Origin: Lichenostomus cassidix
Taxonomy: Eukaryota; Chordata; Aves; Passeriformes; Meliphagidae
NCBI GenBank assembly: GCA_008360975.2
Contig: CM039187.1
Span: 20,923,495-20,987,494 of the forward strand
DNA length: 64,000 nt
Direction of reading: 5' to 3'
The position numbers and the translations under genes were made by a program. The stretch's first letter is position 1, and every line of letters begins with the position of its first letter. Positions 49,696-63,234 of this stretch are shown here, piece by piece. Under the pieces are notes generated by a model. That model saw only the letters and a program-made list of their open reading frames with translations, was not told the origin of the DNA and did not search any database.

Positions 49696-52600
49696 GTTTG
49701 TTTGAAGATACAGAACCATGCATAATAAAATCAGTAGTTAACTAACCAAAAGTTTCTGGAGGCTGACACAGATGTATTACAGTTATTGTTTTCACATAAG
49801 TGTGTGGTGGGCTCTGTAGCTATTTCAGGGGTGTTACTAGGAATTCTGTAGATTAAAAATTACAAGATAATTACAAATCAGTTTGTTTAAATGTATGTTT
49901 TAATGCCTAATTATCTGCTTAATTTGTGTCAAAGGCATAAAATTTATGTATGTTATACTAACTTTCCCTTTCTCAGATTGCATTTCTTCTAATTGTCTCA
50001 AATCTTGAATAAGATGAAACCTTAGTGATTCTGGGGAGATTTATCTGACAAAAATCAAAGGCTGTAAGTCTCATTTGGTGTGTTGCTTTGCTATGAAGGA
50101 TAGAAGGAAGGCAGGAAATAAAATCATTAATGGTATTTTGGCTGTTGAAGTTTGTGATACTCTCACTCATGCCCAGAAGATAAGATAGATGAGTCTTTGT
50201 TCTTGATTAGGTCTTCCATTACATTTTGTTGTGGTTTTATTTTTTTGTGGAGCATGCAGTCTGACTTGTTTACTCTTGGGGTTGGTGGCGAGGAGCTCTG
50301 TTTTGTCTTGTGAGTGTTGCTGTTGTTCACAGTCTGATATCAAGGATTTTACCTTAAGAAAGTTCTTTCAGGTTGCCTCTTGGAGGCTGTCCATTATTAA
50401 GATTAGGTAGACACAGTGAGACTGCAGCTATCTGTTTAACAGGGGCATATTGTGCTCATTTCAGATGCTTCAGGATAGATACATGAGCTACCAAGATCAG
50501 TGTTTTTTATTTACCTGCAACTTAGATCAATTACTTGGCATCTCTTTGGTAAGTTTAATTTAATAGGTGTCATTCCAATCACAGAACCTGTTGAGAGACT
50601 TTCCATTCAGTTCTCACTACATGTAACCGAGGCTGTTACCTCTGATATATATTTTTGATCCTCTAGAATGTATCTTGGAAAAGCACAGGTTATATTTTAG
50701 AAAAATAGGAGAAGACTACTGCCAGATGTTACTGCTGTGCAGGTAAAGTTTCACTGCTTTCATTCAGAGTGAAATGACCACTAAGAACTGGTCTCTAAAT
50801 CCCCAGACACAGGGAAGGTACAGTGAGCCAGGATGTTCTAGTAAAACTCTAAAGGTACTTGTAGTTGCCTAACTAATGTTTCCAAACTCTTGCTTGGATA
50901 GTAGTTTCTTATTCAGCTTCATAATATGTTTACCAAGAAATTATAGGTTCAGCCCCCTTATCTATGAGGAAAATGAAAGTAGAGGAAGAATTTTTGTCCA
51001 AGTAACTTTATGGGGAAATGCAAGAATGAAATCTAGGTCTTGCAAATGCTCTACAGACACTTTCTATTAGTGCCCAAGACTTCTTGACTTTGAAGTTGGT
51101 CAGGTAAACTGTAAAGTTACTTGAAGCAACTCTTAAGTTCTCCTTAGAAAATGGATTTGTTATTAAAATTTAGGTTATTCTCCCTCTCTTTTCCTATGTT
51201 GAGACTTCTGCCTCAGTTTTGCATGTTTTTTATGGGCAGTGACATCTTAGTTTAAAACTTGTTTTTGTATGCTGTACACAAGGTGATAGAGAATTCTTTC
51301 TTGATACAAGTAAAGCTTTGTTTAAAATTAAGCAGAATAGGCACACGCTATAGGTCTGCTTTTGTGGAGTTGGAATTAAAGTAACAATTCTTTACCTTCA
51401 AACTATTCAGGGTGCACTGTGGTGTAGAATGTGAAATTTGGTGTTTCCTGTCAGCAGTATAGTTGTACGTAGTACCAAAATATACTAAAATGTATCATCT
51501 AGTTTTAGAAATGTCTAATATGCTGGGACTTTAAATGCTAAAATAACTTAATTTCCTTAATTTTTATGGTAGTGTTTCTTCTGTAAAACAAAATAAACTT
51601 ACTTTCTGAGTTACCAGTGGTACCATGGAGATCTGGGCAGGCTTCACATAGCTCTGTAGAAGTCGGCAGATGTGGGATGCTGTTCCTACTGAAACTCTGG
51701 CATTTTATCACAAATCATGCTAATAGATATGAAAGGCACTCTGCTTATGTGTCTATGTTGTGATCACTTGAAGTGTAATAGGATGTCTGCTTTTCTGTAT
51801 AAATTTCTTTATGCAAACTGGAGATTAGACTATGATGCATATGTGCAAATGTTTCATCTAAATTCTGCTGTGGACCTTTTGTATTGTATCACAGGAAGGG
51901 AAGACCAGTGTTTCAGGCAGAGTAAATATACCTATATTAATGTGTGTATTTCATGTTTTTATCTAAGAAAAATAGGTCTGTGTGTTTATGGTTTGTATAC
52001 AGTAGACCATACAGCAAAATAAAGAAACAGCCACTGCTTCCCTTAAACCTGGATGTTAATCACATGCTTTTAATTTAAAGCTAATTTGATAAGGAGAAAC
52101 TTTGTGAGGAGGTTAGGAGGATTTGTTCAACAAACATGACATGACTGTATTAGATATGTTTTAAATCAGTCTTTGAAAAATAAAAGTGAAAAATTTGAGG
52201 GGAAAAATGTATTAAAGAATATACAGTTCTTGTGCCTTCCAATATTTTGGTGGATTCCAAATGACTTTGAGTAATGTAATTCCATAAACATAATGTCTGT
52301 GCTTGTGGTGGAGTAAGCATTTTGTAAGCCTGGTTGTTTAAGGCTCGTGTATTGGCAGTTTTTGTTAAAGCACAGTACAGAATATGTATCATGGAGGGAT
52401 AAATTACTGTGAAAGGATACATTTTATTAATTGTGTTATTTTTTTTCTCTATGCTGAATTAGTTTTACTGGTGGCATCTTCTGTTATCTCCAAGCAGGTG
52501 TGTTCTACTCTAAATTGTAAAATCCTCTTAAAGCTGAAGAGTTAAAAGTGACTTACAGCATGCATAGAATATAAAATGAAGGTGGTATATTGTGTAATAG

Positions 52601-53246
52601 TGGATCAGTTACTGTCTTGAAGACTGCAAGCAGGAATTATGTGAATATTCTTAAGTGTGAATTAAGGGAGATTATTTTTTAATTATTTCTCCTAACTAAT
52701 TCTCCAAGTAATTCATCTTGTGAATTATATTGCCTCTGAAATACAACTTCTAGCTGTTTAATCAAAAACTTATGTCACTTGGGGCTTCTGGAAGAAAAAT
52801 GACTTAACTGATATTACCCATGATACTTGTTCTTGAGATTCTTCTGAAAATTCATGGCTTCAGTGATGCAACTCAGGTGTAAAAGTTTCTCAAAAAGCCA
52901 GAGGGCTGTAGTTCTACATGAGACGATGTATGATGGGACCTGTTCCAAAACATGTTGGCTTTTTCCTCTTGTCCTTGCCTTGCAATTAGAAAAGAGTTTT
53001 TGGTTACTGTTTGATTCTCATAACATAAAATCTGAGTCACTCACAAGGATTTGATCTTTTCCTATGTCACTCTAATGATGAAAACTCATCTCTTTTATGA
53101 ATAGGATTTCTTTAACTACAAGAGTTTCCAGTAGTTGAATCAATCATGCTGATGATCTTTTGTACTAATTCCAACTTTCTTAAAGGCTAGTTAAAATTTC
53201 TTGCTTTTGTTATCTCTATAAGGTATCCTGTTTATTTTTATTCTAG

Positions 53247-53478
53247 GCTATTTACTTTCTAGAAGAGAGGGTCAAGCAGGATCCCCTGAGAAGCCATTGT
53301 CTGATCTGGGTCGTCTCTCATACTTGGCTTATTGGAAAAGTGTCATATTGGAATACCTGAACTGCCACCATGAAAAGCAAATCAGCATCAAAGGAATGAG
53401 CCGAGCTACTGGAATGTGTCCACATGATATTGCCACAACCCTGCAGCAACATAGCATGATAGATAAAAGAGAAGATAG
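53247..53478 (+). CDS. KAT6B: KAT6B coding exon: MYST catalytic glutamate
   Basis: This 232-base exon completes the serine codon begun at 31590 and encodes [19 protein letters not shown], then [19 protein letters not shown]. The glutamate in [10 protein letters not shown] matches the general base of MYST enzymes. The exon continues through [19 protein letters not shown], the C-terminal winged-helix-like part of the domain, and ends MIDKRED plus two bases of an arginine codon. The donor is GTCAGT. Changes from human cluster in the LNCHHEKQ stretch, a surface loop. Confidence 0.97.
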
Positions 53479-55256
53479 GTCAGTGAATCTTGTAAAATTT
53501 TTTTTTAACACTGAGACAAAACATTCTCTACTTACAAAACAATTGATATGAAAAATGTCTGTGTAAAAGTTTGGTTTTAAAATGAGAGATAATTGCCATC
53601 TTACTGAAGAAGTCAGTACAGATGTGTCTTAACATAAAGAGCTTTTCTTCCTGGTGATTTTTCGGGTCCTCTTTCATGTTAATGGTTATTAGAAGTGTGT
53701 GGCCAGCTCAAAACATTTTCAGTTAAGAATTTTGTTTCATTCAGCATAATCTTCCCTAAGTGCTCCCAACTCTTGCTGTGCAAATATTTTGCTTTGAATA
53801 CCAATGAGAGAAAAATTTGTTTTTGTGGGTGGCAGTCTTTCTTTCCACACCCCTTTTTCTTCAATCATTGCTGAATTTGTGTAAACCATGGGATCAGATC
53901 AGCTCTACATGAAGTGCTCCTGCTCAAGGTACTGGTAATGCAAGTCTCTATTCAGTGTTATGATCAATGTTAAAAGTTAGGACACTGAGAAGGTGAGTTC
54001 CTGTTTTGTGAATATCTGCTTTCTTAATGATCTTGATGGATATTTTAGAACTTAAATGGGTGGCTATTCTTGTTTGGTCTGTTTTTTCCATAAAATGTCT
54101 TAAATTACTTTCAATCATATTTGCGTTTCTGAAGATGATCTTAATTCTTTCGGGATATTCCAATCATAGAAACTTTATAACTAGGCAGAGCTGCCTTACA
54201 AACACTGGGTTGCCAAAAAATAAAATCAGGAAAATTCAGCCTCAGTAATTTTTGTGTCCCAGCACTAGTATTTGTTGATTCAGTAAGAATAGTAATTGTT
54301 GATTCAGTAAGAATGAAAGTCTTCAAAAAGGAGATTGGCTTACAAGGTGATGTATGAGGTTAGTAGAGGAGTGCTGTCATTGCATTAAACCCTTAACTTT
54401 TTGGAGTATTTAGTTATGGACAACCTGAGGACAAATGTATCTTAAAGGAAATTTTTCCTATGTGTAGTGAAGTACAAGTTTGTCAGTTCTGTGAGAAGGG
54501 TCCTGAATGTGATTTTTTTTTTTTTTTTTTTTAAACTTTGTGTTTCACTGAGAGAATGTTGTTACTTAACCAAGCTGACTTTTACAGCACTTGAAATTCT
54601 TGCTAATCCTTGTTGTTTAGAATTATATAGTTCTGTAACAGGGGAGTTGGATGGGTTATGTGCTAATATATTAGCATACTCTGCTATTTTATTAGTCTTT
54701 ACCTACTTTTGGTATGCCACTTCATAGTAATTGGAAAGTAATTTTGTACTTCGTTAGCACAGCATTAAAGTATGTTTGTATGCTTTGTTAGAAAACCTAT
54801 GCTTCTGACTTGCTTTTGTGTCCCATTAACTTACGTTTTCAGCTGTAACATCATGACTTTCTCACTCTTGACTTGATGATCTACAGTGTTTTCTATCTAT
54901 GTTTGTGTGTAATATTAAAATTGGAAATCATTCTGGCAGTGATTTAGAAGTGCCAACACTAAACCTCTTGAATTAGGTTCAGAGTAGTCAACTAAAAAAC
55001 CTTTACTTTCCTCTCTGTTACCCTGGTGATGGTTAGTATTGAGCTTTCACTTCATAAACTGTTGTTTCCTCACTTCCTCTCAGTAAACAGTAGTGTAAGC
55101 ATGTTATAGCTGTGTGTCAGCTGGTATTTTTAGTTTGATAGATCCTTTTATTTACCCATATTTTTTCACAGGTTGTTGTGCAAAAGTATTTCAACTATAG
55201 AAAGGATGTTTCCAGTGATCACTTTCTAAATTAAATTACTGTTTATTTGATTGCAG
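53479..55256 (+). other. KAT6B intron
   Basis: A 1778-base intron. It contains a two-copy 24-base tandem repeat at 54267-54314 and a 20-base T run at 54513-54532. No genes recognised. Confidence 0.85.
54267..54314 (+). repeat. Two-copy 24-base tandem repeat
   Basis: TTGTTGATTCAGTAAGAAT occurs at 54272 and again at 54296, period 24, with near-identical flanks. A local duplication with no evident role. Confidence 0.9.
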
Positions 55257-55416
55257 GTTTGTAATTATTAGAAGGGAAAAGCTGATTTCAAGTCATATGG
55301 AGAAACTGAAAGCAAATCCACGTATCAATGAAGTAGATCCCGAAAGCTTGAGATGGACTCCTTTGTTAGTTTCTAATGCTGCAGTTTCTGAAGAAGAGAG
55401 AGAAGCAGAAAAGGAG
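55257..55416 (+). CDS. KAT6B: KAT6B coding exon: end of MYST domain
   Basis: This 160-base exon encodes [20 protein letters not shown], the last strand and helix of the MYST domain, then [15 protein letters not shown] and the start of a charged helix ([11 protein letters not shown]). The acceptor is TTGCAG and the donor GTAATA. It completes an arginine codon with its first base and ends on a codon boundary. The stretch [13 protein letters not shown] differs from human more than the rest of the domain does. Confidence 0.96.
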
Positions 55417-56017
55417 GTAATAGCAGAGATATCTTCTGAATTTCCCTTCCTTTGCATTTCATAACTCTGAATATTCAACATTAGACTGTCTTAAATAGAG
55501 CAGGTTTAACTTTGACCACTGCATACTGAAATTGTAATGCAGAATTTTTGGAAGCTATGCAGCAACACATGGTAACTTTGGGGGGATGAATATGAAAACT
55601 TAAAATGTGAATCACTTGCTGTGGAGCTGTATTTATCACTCTTGAGGTAGTCAAAGAGCATGTAATCAGATCAAATTTGGTGCAGAGCTCAGGGGCTGCA
55701 CTGTCAATCGATTCTTTGTGTTCTCAACTTGCTCAAAGTGATCCAGTCAGTGGGCATGTAATGTAGTGCTAAAGGACTTAAATCAATTCGCTGCATCATT
55801 AATAGTGCTAAATATCCCATGAAATGCAATCTTCTTTGATTTGTTATCTGTTAACTGTTGTAAAGGAGCAACTAGATGATTCAGCTGAAATGTTGTTGCT
55901 AGGTTAGCCAGCAGGGCTAATCAGGGTTAACTTGATTTAACTATTTAACTGAATGTAAAGGATATGGCTAAGTAAATGCTGTTTCAGTGACCTGTTATTT
56001 TAACCTCAACCCTTCAG
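55417..56017 (+). other. KAT6B intron
   Basis: A 601-base intron with GTAATA donor and CCCTTCAG acceptor. Nothing else recognised. Confidence 0.85.
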
Positions 56018-56284
56018 GCTGAGCGTCTTATGGAACAAGCTAGCTGCTGGGAAAAGGAAGAGCAAGAAATATTCTCCACAAGAGCTAATAGTAGGCAATC
56101 ACCTGCAAAAGTACAATCTAAAAATAAATATTTGCGATCTCCAGAAAGTGTGGCAGTGGTGGGAGAGCGAGGGCAATCCACAGAACAGTCTAAAGAAAGC
56201 AGTGAGGAGGAAGGCGGGGATGAGAATCAGCAGAGTTCGCCGCCCCGGCTGACAAAGCCACAGTCACTGGCCATAAAAAGAAAG
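56018..56284 (+). CDS. KAT6B: KAT6B coding exon: charged linker with short acidic run
   Basis: This 267-base, 89-codon symmetric exon encodes [19 protein letters not shown], a charged helix, then [19 protein letters not shown], and ends [17 protein letters not shown]. The acidic part is only [13 protein letters not shown]. Human KAT6B carries a long run of glutamates at this point as I recall it, so the bird protein is shorter here. Both ends are on codon boundaries (CTTCAG acceptor, GTGTGT donor). Confidence 0.95.
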
Positions 56285-57399
56285 GTGTGTTACTTCAAAG
56301 GTTTGGTTCAAAGTCATTTGTCTCTTATTTCAATCAAATAATTGTCATCGAAATAACAATCTGGTTTTTGCAGACATTTATTAGACTGTTTTAATTCTTT
56401 ATGTGTTATTTAGACACTTAACAATGCCTCTCCTCTCTTTTGTTCCTTCCATGCAATTTTTTTACTTTTTGGATTTTTCATAGAACTATAAAATACTAGG
56501 GACACAAAAAGAAAAAATCGGAATTTCCTGTTAATTTTTAAACTAGAGATTGCCCTCTGCTGTTTGGCATTGGTATTGGTTCAATATTTTAATGGTTCTT
56601 TCTTTTCAATATTAAGATGGAGTCCAGCTTGTGGGTTCTTTCTTTTTAAGTTTTTCTTTTAATACAGGGACTCCTAAAAGGGAATACTGTTTGTCAAAAG
56701 AAATACTGTTAAGACAAAAGGGATTTTTTTTAACCCATATTCTTCTAATTTAAGTGTTAAAGTCTGGTTACTGCTGTGTTTGCATAATTCTTAATTTCTT
56801 AATTTTGGTGACAATTAGGAAATTGGATTGTCCCTTTGGTTGTACTTTAAGTGAACTTACTTAAAAGTAACTGTAAATCTGAGAATATATAATAATAGAA
56901 AAACAAACTCTTGAACAGTTTTTTTTATAGCAGCCAACTGTAGGATCCTTGATGTACACTTCCTCAATGTTATCTATTTTTCTGTGTATATACTTATTTC
57001 TAAAAATAGCAGAAACCCAAAATGTAGAAGAATAAGCTTTGCTACTTGTGAAGGTTGTTGAGGAATTATAAATCTACAGAGGAAAAATGTGTGAGTACAA
57101 TTTATGTAATAGTGCTATGAATATTGTTTGACAGAAGGCTGCAAAAGACACTACAATATGAAGAAAATTGTAGTCTTAATTTTTACTTACAGAAAGGTTT
57201 GTATACATGTATACATACCTGTTTTAACTGTTCAGACATTTTACTTTTAGGTTGTCTACATTTGAATTGGATGCAATATAAAGTGCTTCTTTGAATGAGT
57301 AAATAGATTATTGTAAACTCACTGTACAAAAATTTATGTCCAGAATCAGTTAATGAATGGGAATGTAGGAAGAGTTTTATTTGTGGAATTGTTTTTCAG
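56285..57399 (+). other. KAT6B intron
   Basis: A 1115-base AT-rich intron ending in GTTTTTCAG. No element recognised. Confidence 0.85.
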
Positions 57400-57700
57400 A
57401 GACCTTTCATACTGAAAAAGAAAAGAGGCCGTAAACGCAGAAGGATAAATAGCAGTGTTACAACAGAGACAATTTCTGAAACAACAGAGGTGTTGAATGA
57501 GCCATTTGATAACTCAGATGAAGAGCGTCCCATGCCACAGCTGGAACCCACCTGTGAGATGGATGGAGAAGATGATGACTTGAAGCCTGTAATTAGAAAA
57601 GCGTTTGAGTATCAACCTGGGCAGCAGAAACAGGAGGAAGAGGAACAGAACAAGGAGGAGAAAGATATTCATTGTTACAGGAGTGATGAAAATTGTACAG
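57400..57700 (+). CDS. KAT6B: KAT6B coding exon: basic patch and acidic segment
   Basis: This 301-base exon starts [19 protein letters not shown], a cluster of basic residues likely to serve as a nuclear localisation signal. It continues [20 protein letters not shown] and [12 protein letters not shown], a block strongly conserved in KAT6B, then a more variable glutamate/glutamine/lysine-rich part. The donor is GTAAAC, one base into a codon that the last exon completes as aspartate. The frame stays open past the donor to 57831, an intron read-through with no support. Confidence 0.95.
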
Positions 57701-59364
57701 GTAAACTCAAAATGTTCTTATATCTTCACAAAATTAATTTTGTTGGGTGGCCTTCAAAAGAAATGTTTATTTCTGTCATAAATCTGAAAATTTTTAATGA
57801 GATGTATTTAGCTGTTATTATAGTATTATAATTTGCTTTTGTGTTCAGGAAACAAATATTTTCCAGTCTGAGGCATTGAAGTCCTTGTCATACTCATAAA
57901 AAAGAATTTCTATGTCCCTACAACAGGGCATTTCATACTCAACAGTGCAAAGGGCATCAGTGGAATATTGTCCAATATAGTTTTTGTATGAGTGGTAAAG
58001 GATGCAAGCAAAGAGTAAAATTTGAGTTACTCAAATACCCTTCTATTCAGCCTTGTTGATAGTTCAGTGAAATGTTTGTTGCTTCTGTGGCACAATATAT
58101 CCTCAGCACCAGGATCCTGTTTTTTTTCCCCATGAAAGAGACAGTTTTAATTGTGTCCTTTCAAAGCTGCTTATCTAGTTTGATTTCAGGGATAGTTCCT
58201 GTCAGAAAAGTTAGTGGATGGATAGTGAAACTACTAATGAGCTCTTCTGAACTTAAACTCATCTTTTGACCTCCTGGCACTGAAATTATGCTTATGAGTT
58301 TTAATTCCAGAATGAATGACTAGATTCTCAGGTCTGTGTATTTTCTCTAAGAAGCCAGTAGGTTACTTCAGTATTTTGTAATTGTATGGGAAGTTTCATC
58401 TTTGCAATCCTCCACTGAGGGATCATGGGCTGATTTCTATTTCAAACAGCTGTTGTGTGACTGTGGTACATTAGAATATTACCACTTTTTCCACCTTGTC
58501 AAGAGAAAATAATTAAACTAATAGTAGCAAGTTCCAGCTATGTCCCAGTGGTCAGGTTTGCACTGTTTTTACTAGACTGATGTTTTGTATTTGCCCATGG
58601 ACCACGTCATCACAATACAGAAGGATCATTGAAGCTGTTACACTCCCAAGTGCCCCATTATATTTTGATAGTTCTCCTTTTGTCTGGAGTTTATGTAAGT
58701 GGTATGTGGGGAGAAAGGAAAGAGGCAAATGTGTTTGGGGTTTTTTTTATAGTCAATGGATTGATTAAGTGTTCTGATGCACTCTGTGTTTAATCTTAAT
58801 TATCTTTTGTCTTCTACCATCTGTTGTGAGCCACATCATGATATGTTGGCCATGAGAAAGTACTAGGATGAGCAATCTTTTTTCAGTGTTGGTGCTAAAG
58901 CATGATTATATATTAATTATGGCTTGTCCTCCAGAATGGTCAAACAAGAAACTCTAGACTTTCATGTCATTAGTGCCAAGAAAGATGAATATGTGTTAGA
59001 TCAATGTCTGTATAAAGTAAAGGCATGGTTCTATTTTAAAGCCAAAGGCTGAAAATCAAATATTTTGACAGCATTTGCTTTAGTTTACATGTCTTGTCAT
59101 TTAGGTCTCTTGGATTCTTTTAGGGTATAAATGGTGGTTCTGATAGTGTCTCTTAAAAGGCCACCAAACAATAACATACCTGTGTAGTGTGTTTGAGCTG
59201 CAGATACTACATCGTTCTGCTGTGGTTTAAGATCTATTTATAACTCTTGTTTCACAGTTTCTTAATACATTTTGAGTTTATAAATTACTTTCAGGTTTAT
59301 ATTGGAAAATATTGATTAGTCTGTGCAAGCTAAGACTTTTTTTTGTCTTTGTTGCCTCCCAAAG
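57701..59364 (+). other. Last KAT6B intron
   Basis: A 1664-base intron with GTAAAC donor and a TTTGTTGCCTCCCAAAG acceptor. No gene or repeat recognised. Confidence 0.85.
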
Positions 59365-61847
59365 ATAATGCAGAGGATGTAGCTGTGTTGGAAGAAAGCA
59401 CTAAAGACAATCTTGAGCCTTTAAAGAGTAAGCAGGGTTGGCCCAAAGGAGTTAAGCGTGGTCCATCTAAATGGAGGCAAAGCAAAGAAAGAAAACCTGG
59501 CTTTAAGCTTAATTTGTACACTCCACCTGAGACTCCCATGGAGCCTGACTATCAGGTGCTGGTGGAAGAACAAAAGGAAGTAGCTGAAGACAAGCCCTGT
59601 TCAGTTCCTGCTGTTACGGAGGAAGCTGTTAAAGAACCTGTTGAAGTATTACCACCACCAGATGATGAGGTGAAAGAGGTAGAACCTGAACCCCTGCATC
59701 CACCCAGTGAACCCTTTGAAAAAGAAGAAAATACCATGAAAGATGGGGAAGAAGAAAGGAGCACAATAGAAGATGGAATCAGTTCAAAAGATCAAGAAAA
59801 AGACAAAGCAGAAGAAGTTTTTGTGCAAAAAGAGGAATCTGTGCATTTGGATGATCAGGAGGAAGAGGAGGAGGAGGATGAAGAACCTTCTCACAATGAG
59901 GATCATGATGCAGATGATGAAGATGATAGTCACATGGGTTCAACAGAAGCGGAGAAAGAGGAATTGCCTGGTGAAGCTTTCAAAGAAATGCTGGAAACTC
60001 AGCAATCTTTTTTAGACGTAAATGTTCAAACTGGTAATTCAAATCAGGAGGAGTTAATGGATTGTGGTGTTGACCTTGCAGCTGATGAGTGTGAAAGTGA
60101 CCAGAAAGAACTTGCTACAGATTCAGACCCTGTGCCTGAATCTGATGATGATCATGCAGACAACAACCAGGACCAAAAAGCTGGTGAAGAATTACATTCC
60201 GATTTCAAGGGAGAGAGTACTGAGACCATGGAGATTGACTCAGAAACGGTTCAAGCAGTACAGTCTCTAACCCAAGAAACAAGTGAACATGAAGATACAT
60301 TTCAGGACTGTGCAGAGACTCAAGAAGCCTGTAGAAGTTTGCAGAACTATGCCCACAATGACCAAAGTCCCCAAATGACCACGCTGGATGACTGCCAGCA
60401 GTCTGACCACAGCAGCCCAGTTTCATCTGTGCACTCTCATCCCAGCCAGTCAGTCCGTTCTGTTAATAGTCCAAATGTTGCTCCTTTAGAGAACAGCTAT
60501 GCTCAGATCAGCCCCGATCAAAGTGCCATTTCTGTGCCCTCTCTACAGAACATGGAGACAAGCCCAATGATGGATGTTCCCTCCGTTTCTGATCATTCAC
60601 AGCAAGTTGTGGACAGTGGGTTCAGTGACTTAGGAAGTATTGAGAGCACAACAGAAAACTATGAAAACCCAAGCAGTTATGATTCTACAATGGGTAGTAG
60701 TATCTGTGGGAACAACTCTTCTCAGAACAGTTGCTCGTACAGTAGCCTTACATCTAGTAACCTAACACAGAGTAGCTGTGCAGTGACCCAGCAGATGTCT
60801 AACATTAATGGAAGCTGCAGTATGATGCAACAAGCAAACATCAATTCTCCTCCCACTTGTAACGTAAAATCTCCCCAAGGTTGTGTTGTGGAAAGGCCTC
60901 CAAGCAGCAACCAACAGTTATCCCAGTGCAGCATGGCTGCTAATTTTACACCACCTATGCAGTTGACCGAAATCCCCGAGACTAGCAATGCCAACATTGG
61001 ATTATATGAAAGAATGGGGCAGAGTGAATTTGGAGCAGGGCATTACTCACAGCCATCTGCCACCTTCAGCCTTGCCAAACTGCAACAGTTAACTAACACG
61101 CTTATGGATCATTCTTTGCCTTACAGCCATTCAGCTGCTGTAACTTCCTATGCAAACAGTGCCTCTTTGTCTGCCCCCTTAAGTAACACAGGGCTTGTTC
61201 AGCTTTCTCAGTCTCCACATGCTGTTCCTGGAGGACCCCAAGCACAGGCTACCATGACCCCTCCCCCCAACCTTACTCCTCCTCCCATGAATTTGCCACC
61301 TCCCCTTTTGCAGCGTAATATGACTTCATCAAATATTGGAATATCCCACACCCAAAGACTGCAGACTCAGATGGCCAGCAAAGGTCACGTCTCTGTAAGA
61401 ACCAAATCCACGCCTCTGCCACCTGCTGCTGCAGCCCATCAGCCACAAATTTATGGGCGAGCTTCACAGACTGTGGCCATGCAAGGGCCTGCACGGACCT
61501 TAACGATGCAGCGTGGCATGAACATGAGTGTAAATTTGATGCCAGCCCCTGCTTATAATGTCAATTCAGTGAACATGAATATGAATACCCTTAATGCTAT
61601 GAATGGTTATAGTATGTCCCAGCCAATGATGAATAGTGGCTACCACAGTAATCATGGGTATATGAATCAAACCCCCCAGTACCCTATGCAGATGCAGATG
61701 GGAATGATGGGAACTCAGCCATATGCGCAGCAGCCAATGCAGACAGCACCCCACAGTAACATGATGTACACTCCTCCGGGCCATCATGGCTACATGAACA
61801 CAGGCATGTCCAAACAGTCTCTCAATGGATCCTACATGAGAAGGTAG
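59365..61847 (+). CDS. KAT6B: KAT6B terminal coding exon: acidic, Ser-rich and Met-rich C-terminus
   Basis: This 2483-base exon encodes about 827 residues and ends at TAG (61845-61847). It opens [16 protein letters not shown] and [18 protein letters not shown], then [16 protein letters not shown]. Next come an acidic stretch with EEEEEEDEE near 59856-59935, a serine-rich region ([20 protein letters not shown]) and [13 protein letters not shown]. The last third holds [38 protein letters not shown], and finally a methionine-rich tail ending [11 protein letters not shown]. In KAT6 proteins this tail activates transcription and contacts RUNX1/RUNX2. Coding the whole C-terminus in one exon is typical; in human, truncating changes here cause developmental syndromes. 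The glutamate runs are shorter than in mammals. KAT6A would have a proline/glutamine stretch, absent here. Confidence 0.97.
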
Positions 61848-62547
61848 GCCGTGGCAGAGACACACTACCAAACTGGCGTATGGGATTGATCTGCACAAAT
61901 ACCTTTGGAGAGTACGATTTCAAAACCAGCAATTGGTGTGAATGCAAAAACATTTGTTGGCACCATTTAAAAGCTGTATGCAGCAGAAAGCCTTATACAA
62001 GTTTTTCTTTATTTCTTGCTTTGTTGATTTTTTTTTTTGTTTTGTTTTGTTCTGTTTTGGGATTTTTTGTTTATTTTTTTAACATTGTGAGATTTAACTT
62101 CTCTTTGGGGGGAATTAGGTGGTTTTCCATTTTTTGTTTATTTCATTGAGCTTGAAGTTCTCTGGAAAGGAAGAACTCTTTCTATGAACTGCAATTACAC
62201 AGCAGCTGATGGTTCAGAGCCATTTTATGTGCCTGCTCCCATTAAAAATGTGGATAAATAGACTCCAAAACTATCAGACAATACTGGATCATGAGCTTTT
62301 TCTCTCTCCTTTCCCCACATGTAAATGCCTTTTAGCAGTTCTTTTATTGTATTATTTTGTTTCTGAAGGTGACACTTCTGCATGCCGCTAATGTCTTTGT
62401 TAGTGACAGTGCATTTTGTAGTACTGTACAAGTGTTGTGCTTAACAGTAAGCCATTTCTTAATTTTTTTGCCTTGATTAGGTTACCCTAGTTTGAGGGGT
62501 AAAAAAACCAGAACTATATTTTTGTTAATTATAAAACTTGTAAAAAT

Positions 62548-62553
62548 AATAAA
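62548..62553 (+). terminator. KAT6B: Candidate proximal polyadenylation signal
   Basis: AATAAA about 0.7 kb after the stop codon, in an A-rich setting, followed by T/G-rich sequence. Would give a short 3' UTR. Confidence 0.5.
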
Positions 62554-63228
62554 AAAGCTGTAAAAGCTATTCACATTTTGGTTAGTTCAAAGGGTTTTAT
62601 TGCTGTATGTTTAGTGTAAAGTTGAGACTCTTTTCCATTTTTGTGACCAGTTTCTTTGGGGCTGGGGTAGGAAAAAAGGCAGCTTTCTGTTTTATAAAAA
62701 CTGTTACCTTTTTTTGTTGATTGAAACATCTCAGTGTTTATTTGTCAAGTTTTGAAACATTTTCGTATATGTCCAAATACTTGGCAGGATTTAAAAAAAA
62801 AAAGTAGTGAATTTGGTGTAAAGTTGCTATTTTATGGAAATGCCTCTAACTTTACATTTTCATTCCATCTGTAGATTTTTCTATCTTTATAAAATATTGG
62901 AGTTATTTTTTAAGGGAAAAAATAGAGCAGTAGCGTGTGAATAGCTCAAACTAAGCTTACAGATCGCATGTAAAAAGGCAAAAGTTATTTGTGTCTGTTT
63001 ATATTGCTTCCTTTTTTGTAGCCTTTGTACCTGTACAGAGTGACTGTAAGGGCCGAACAGAAGAGGCTTGATACATGTAAAAATAGGACCCAGTGACACT
63101 CTTGTATTTATCTGTTATCTTTTTAGTCAGTCACTTAAAAAATTCCCACAAAAGACCCACCCAAGCAACAAAAATAAAAACTGCAAAAAACTACACTTCC
63201 CCCCCCCAAGCTGTACATTTTAACATAA

Positions 63229-63234
63229 AATAAA
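63229..63234 (+). terminator. KAT6B: Candidate polyadenylation signal
   Basis: AATAAA with a T/G-rich element about 25 bases downstream, the best-placed signal by downstream context. AATAAA at 63173 lies just upstream in A-rich sequence. Confidence 0.55.

Noticed and set aside
59773..60015. 80-codon open frame rich in lysine, arginine and methionine, overlapping the last exon
   Set aside because: It is the shifted reading of the acidic glutamate/aspartate stretch: GAR-type codons read one base off give Lys/Arg/Met. No independent start or family support.
61566..61898. 110-codon minus-strand frame over the methionine-rich tail
   Set aside because: A shadow of the KAT6B tail; antisense ATG-rich codons read as histidine-rich sequence.
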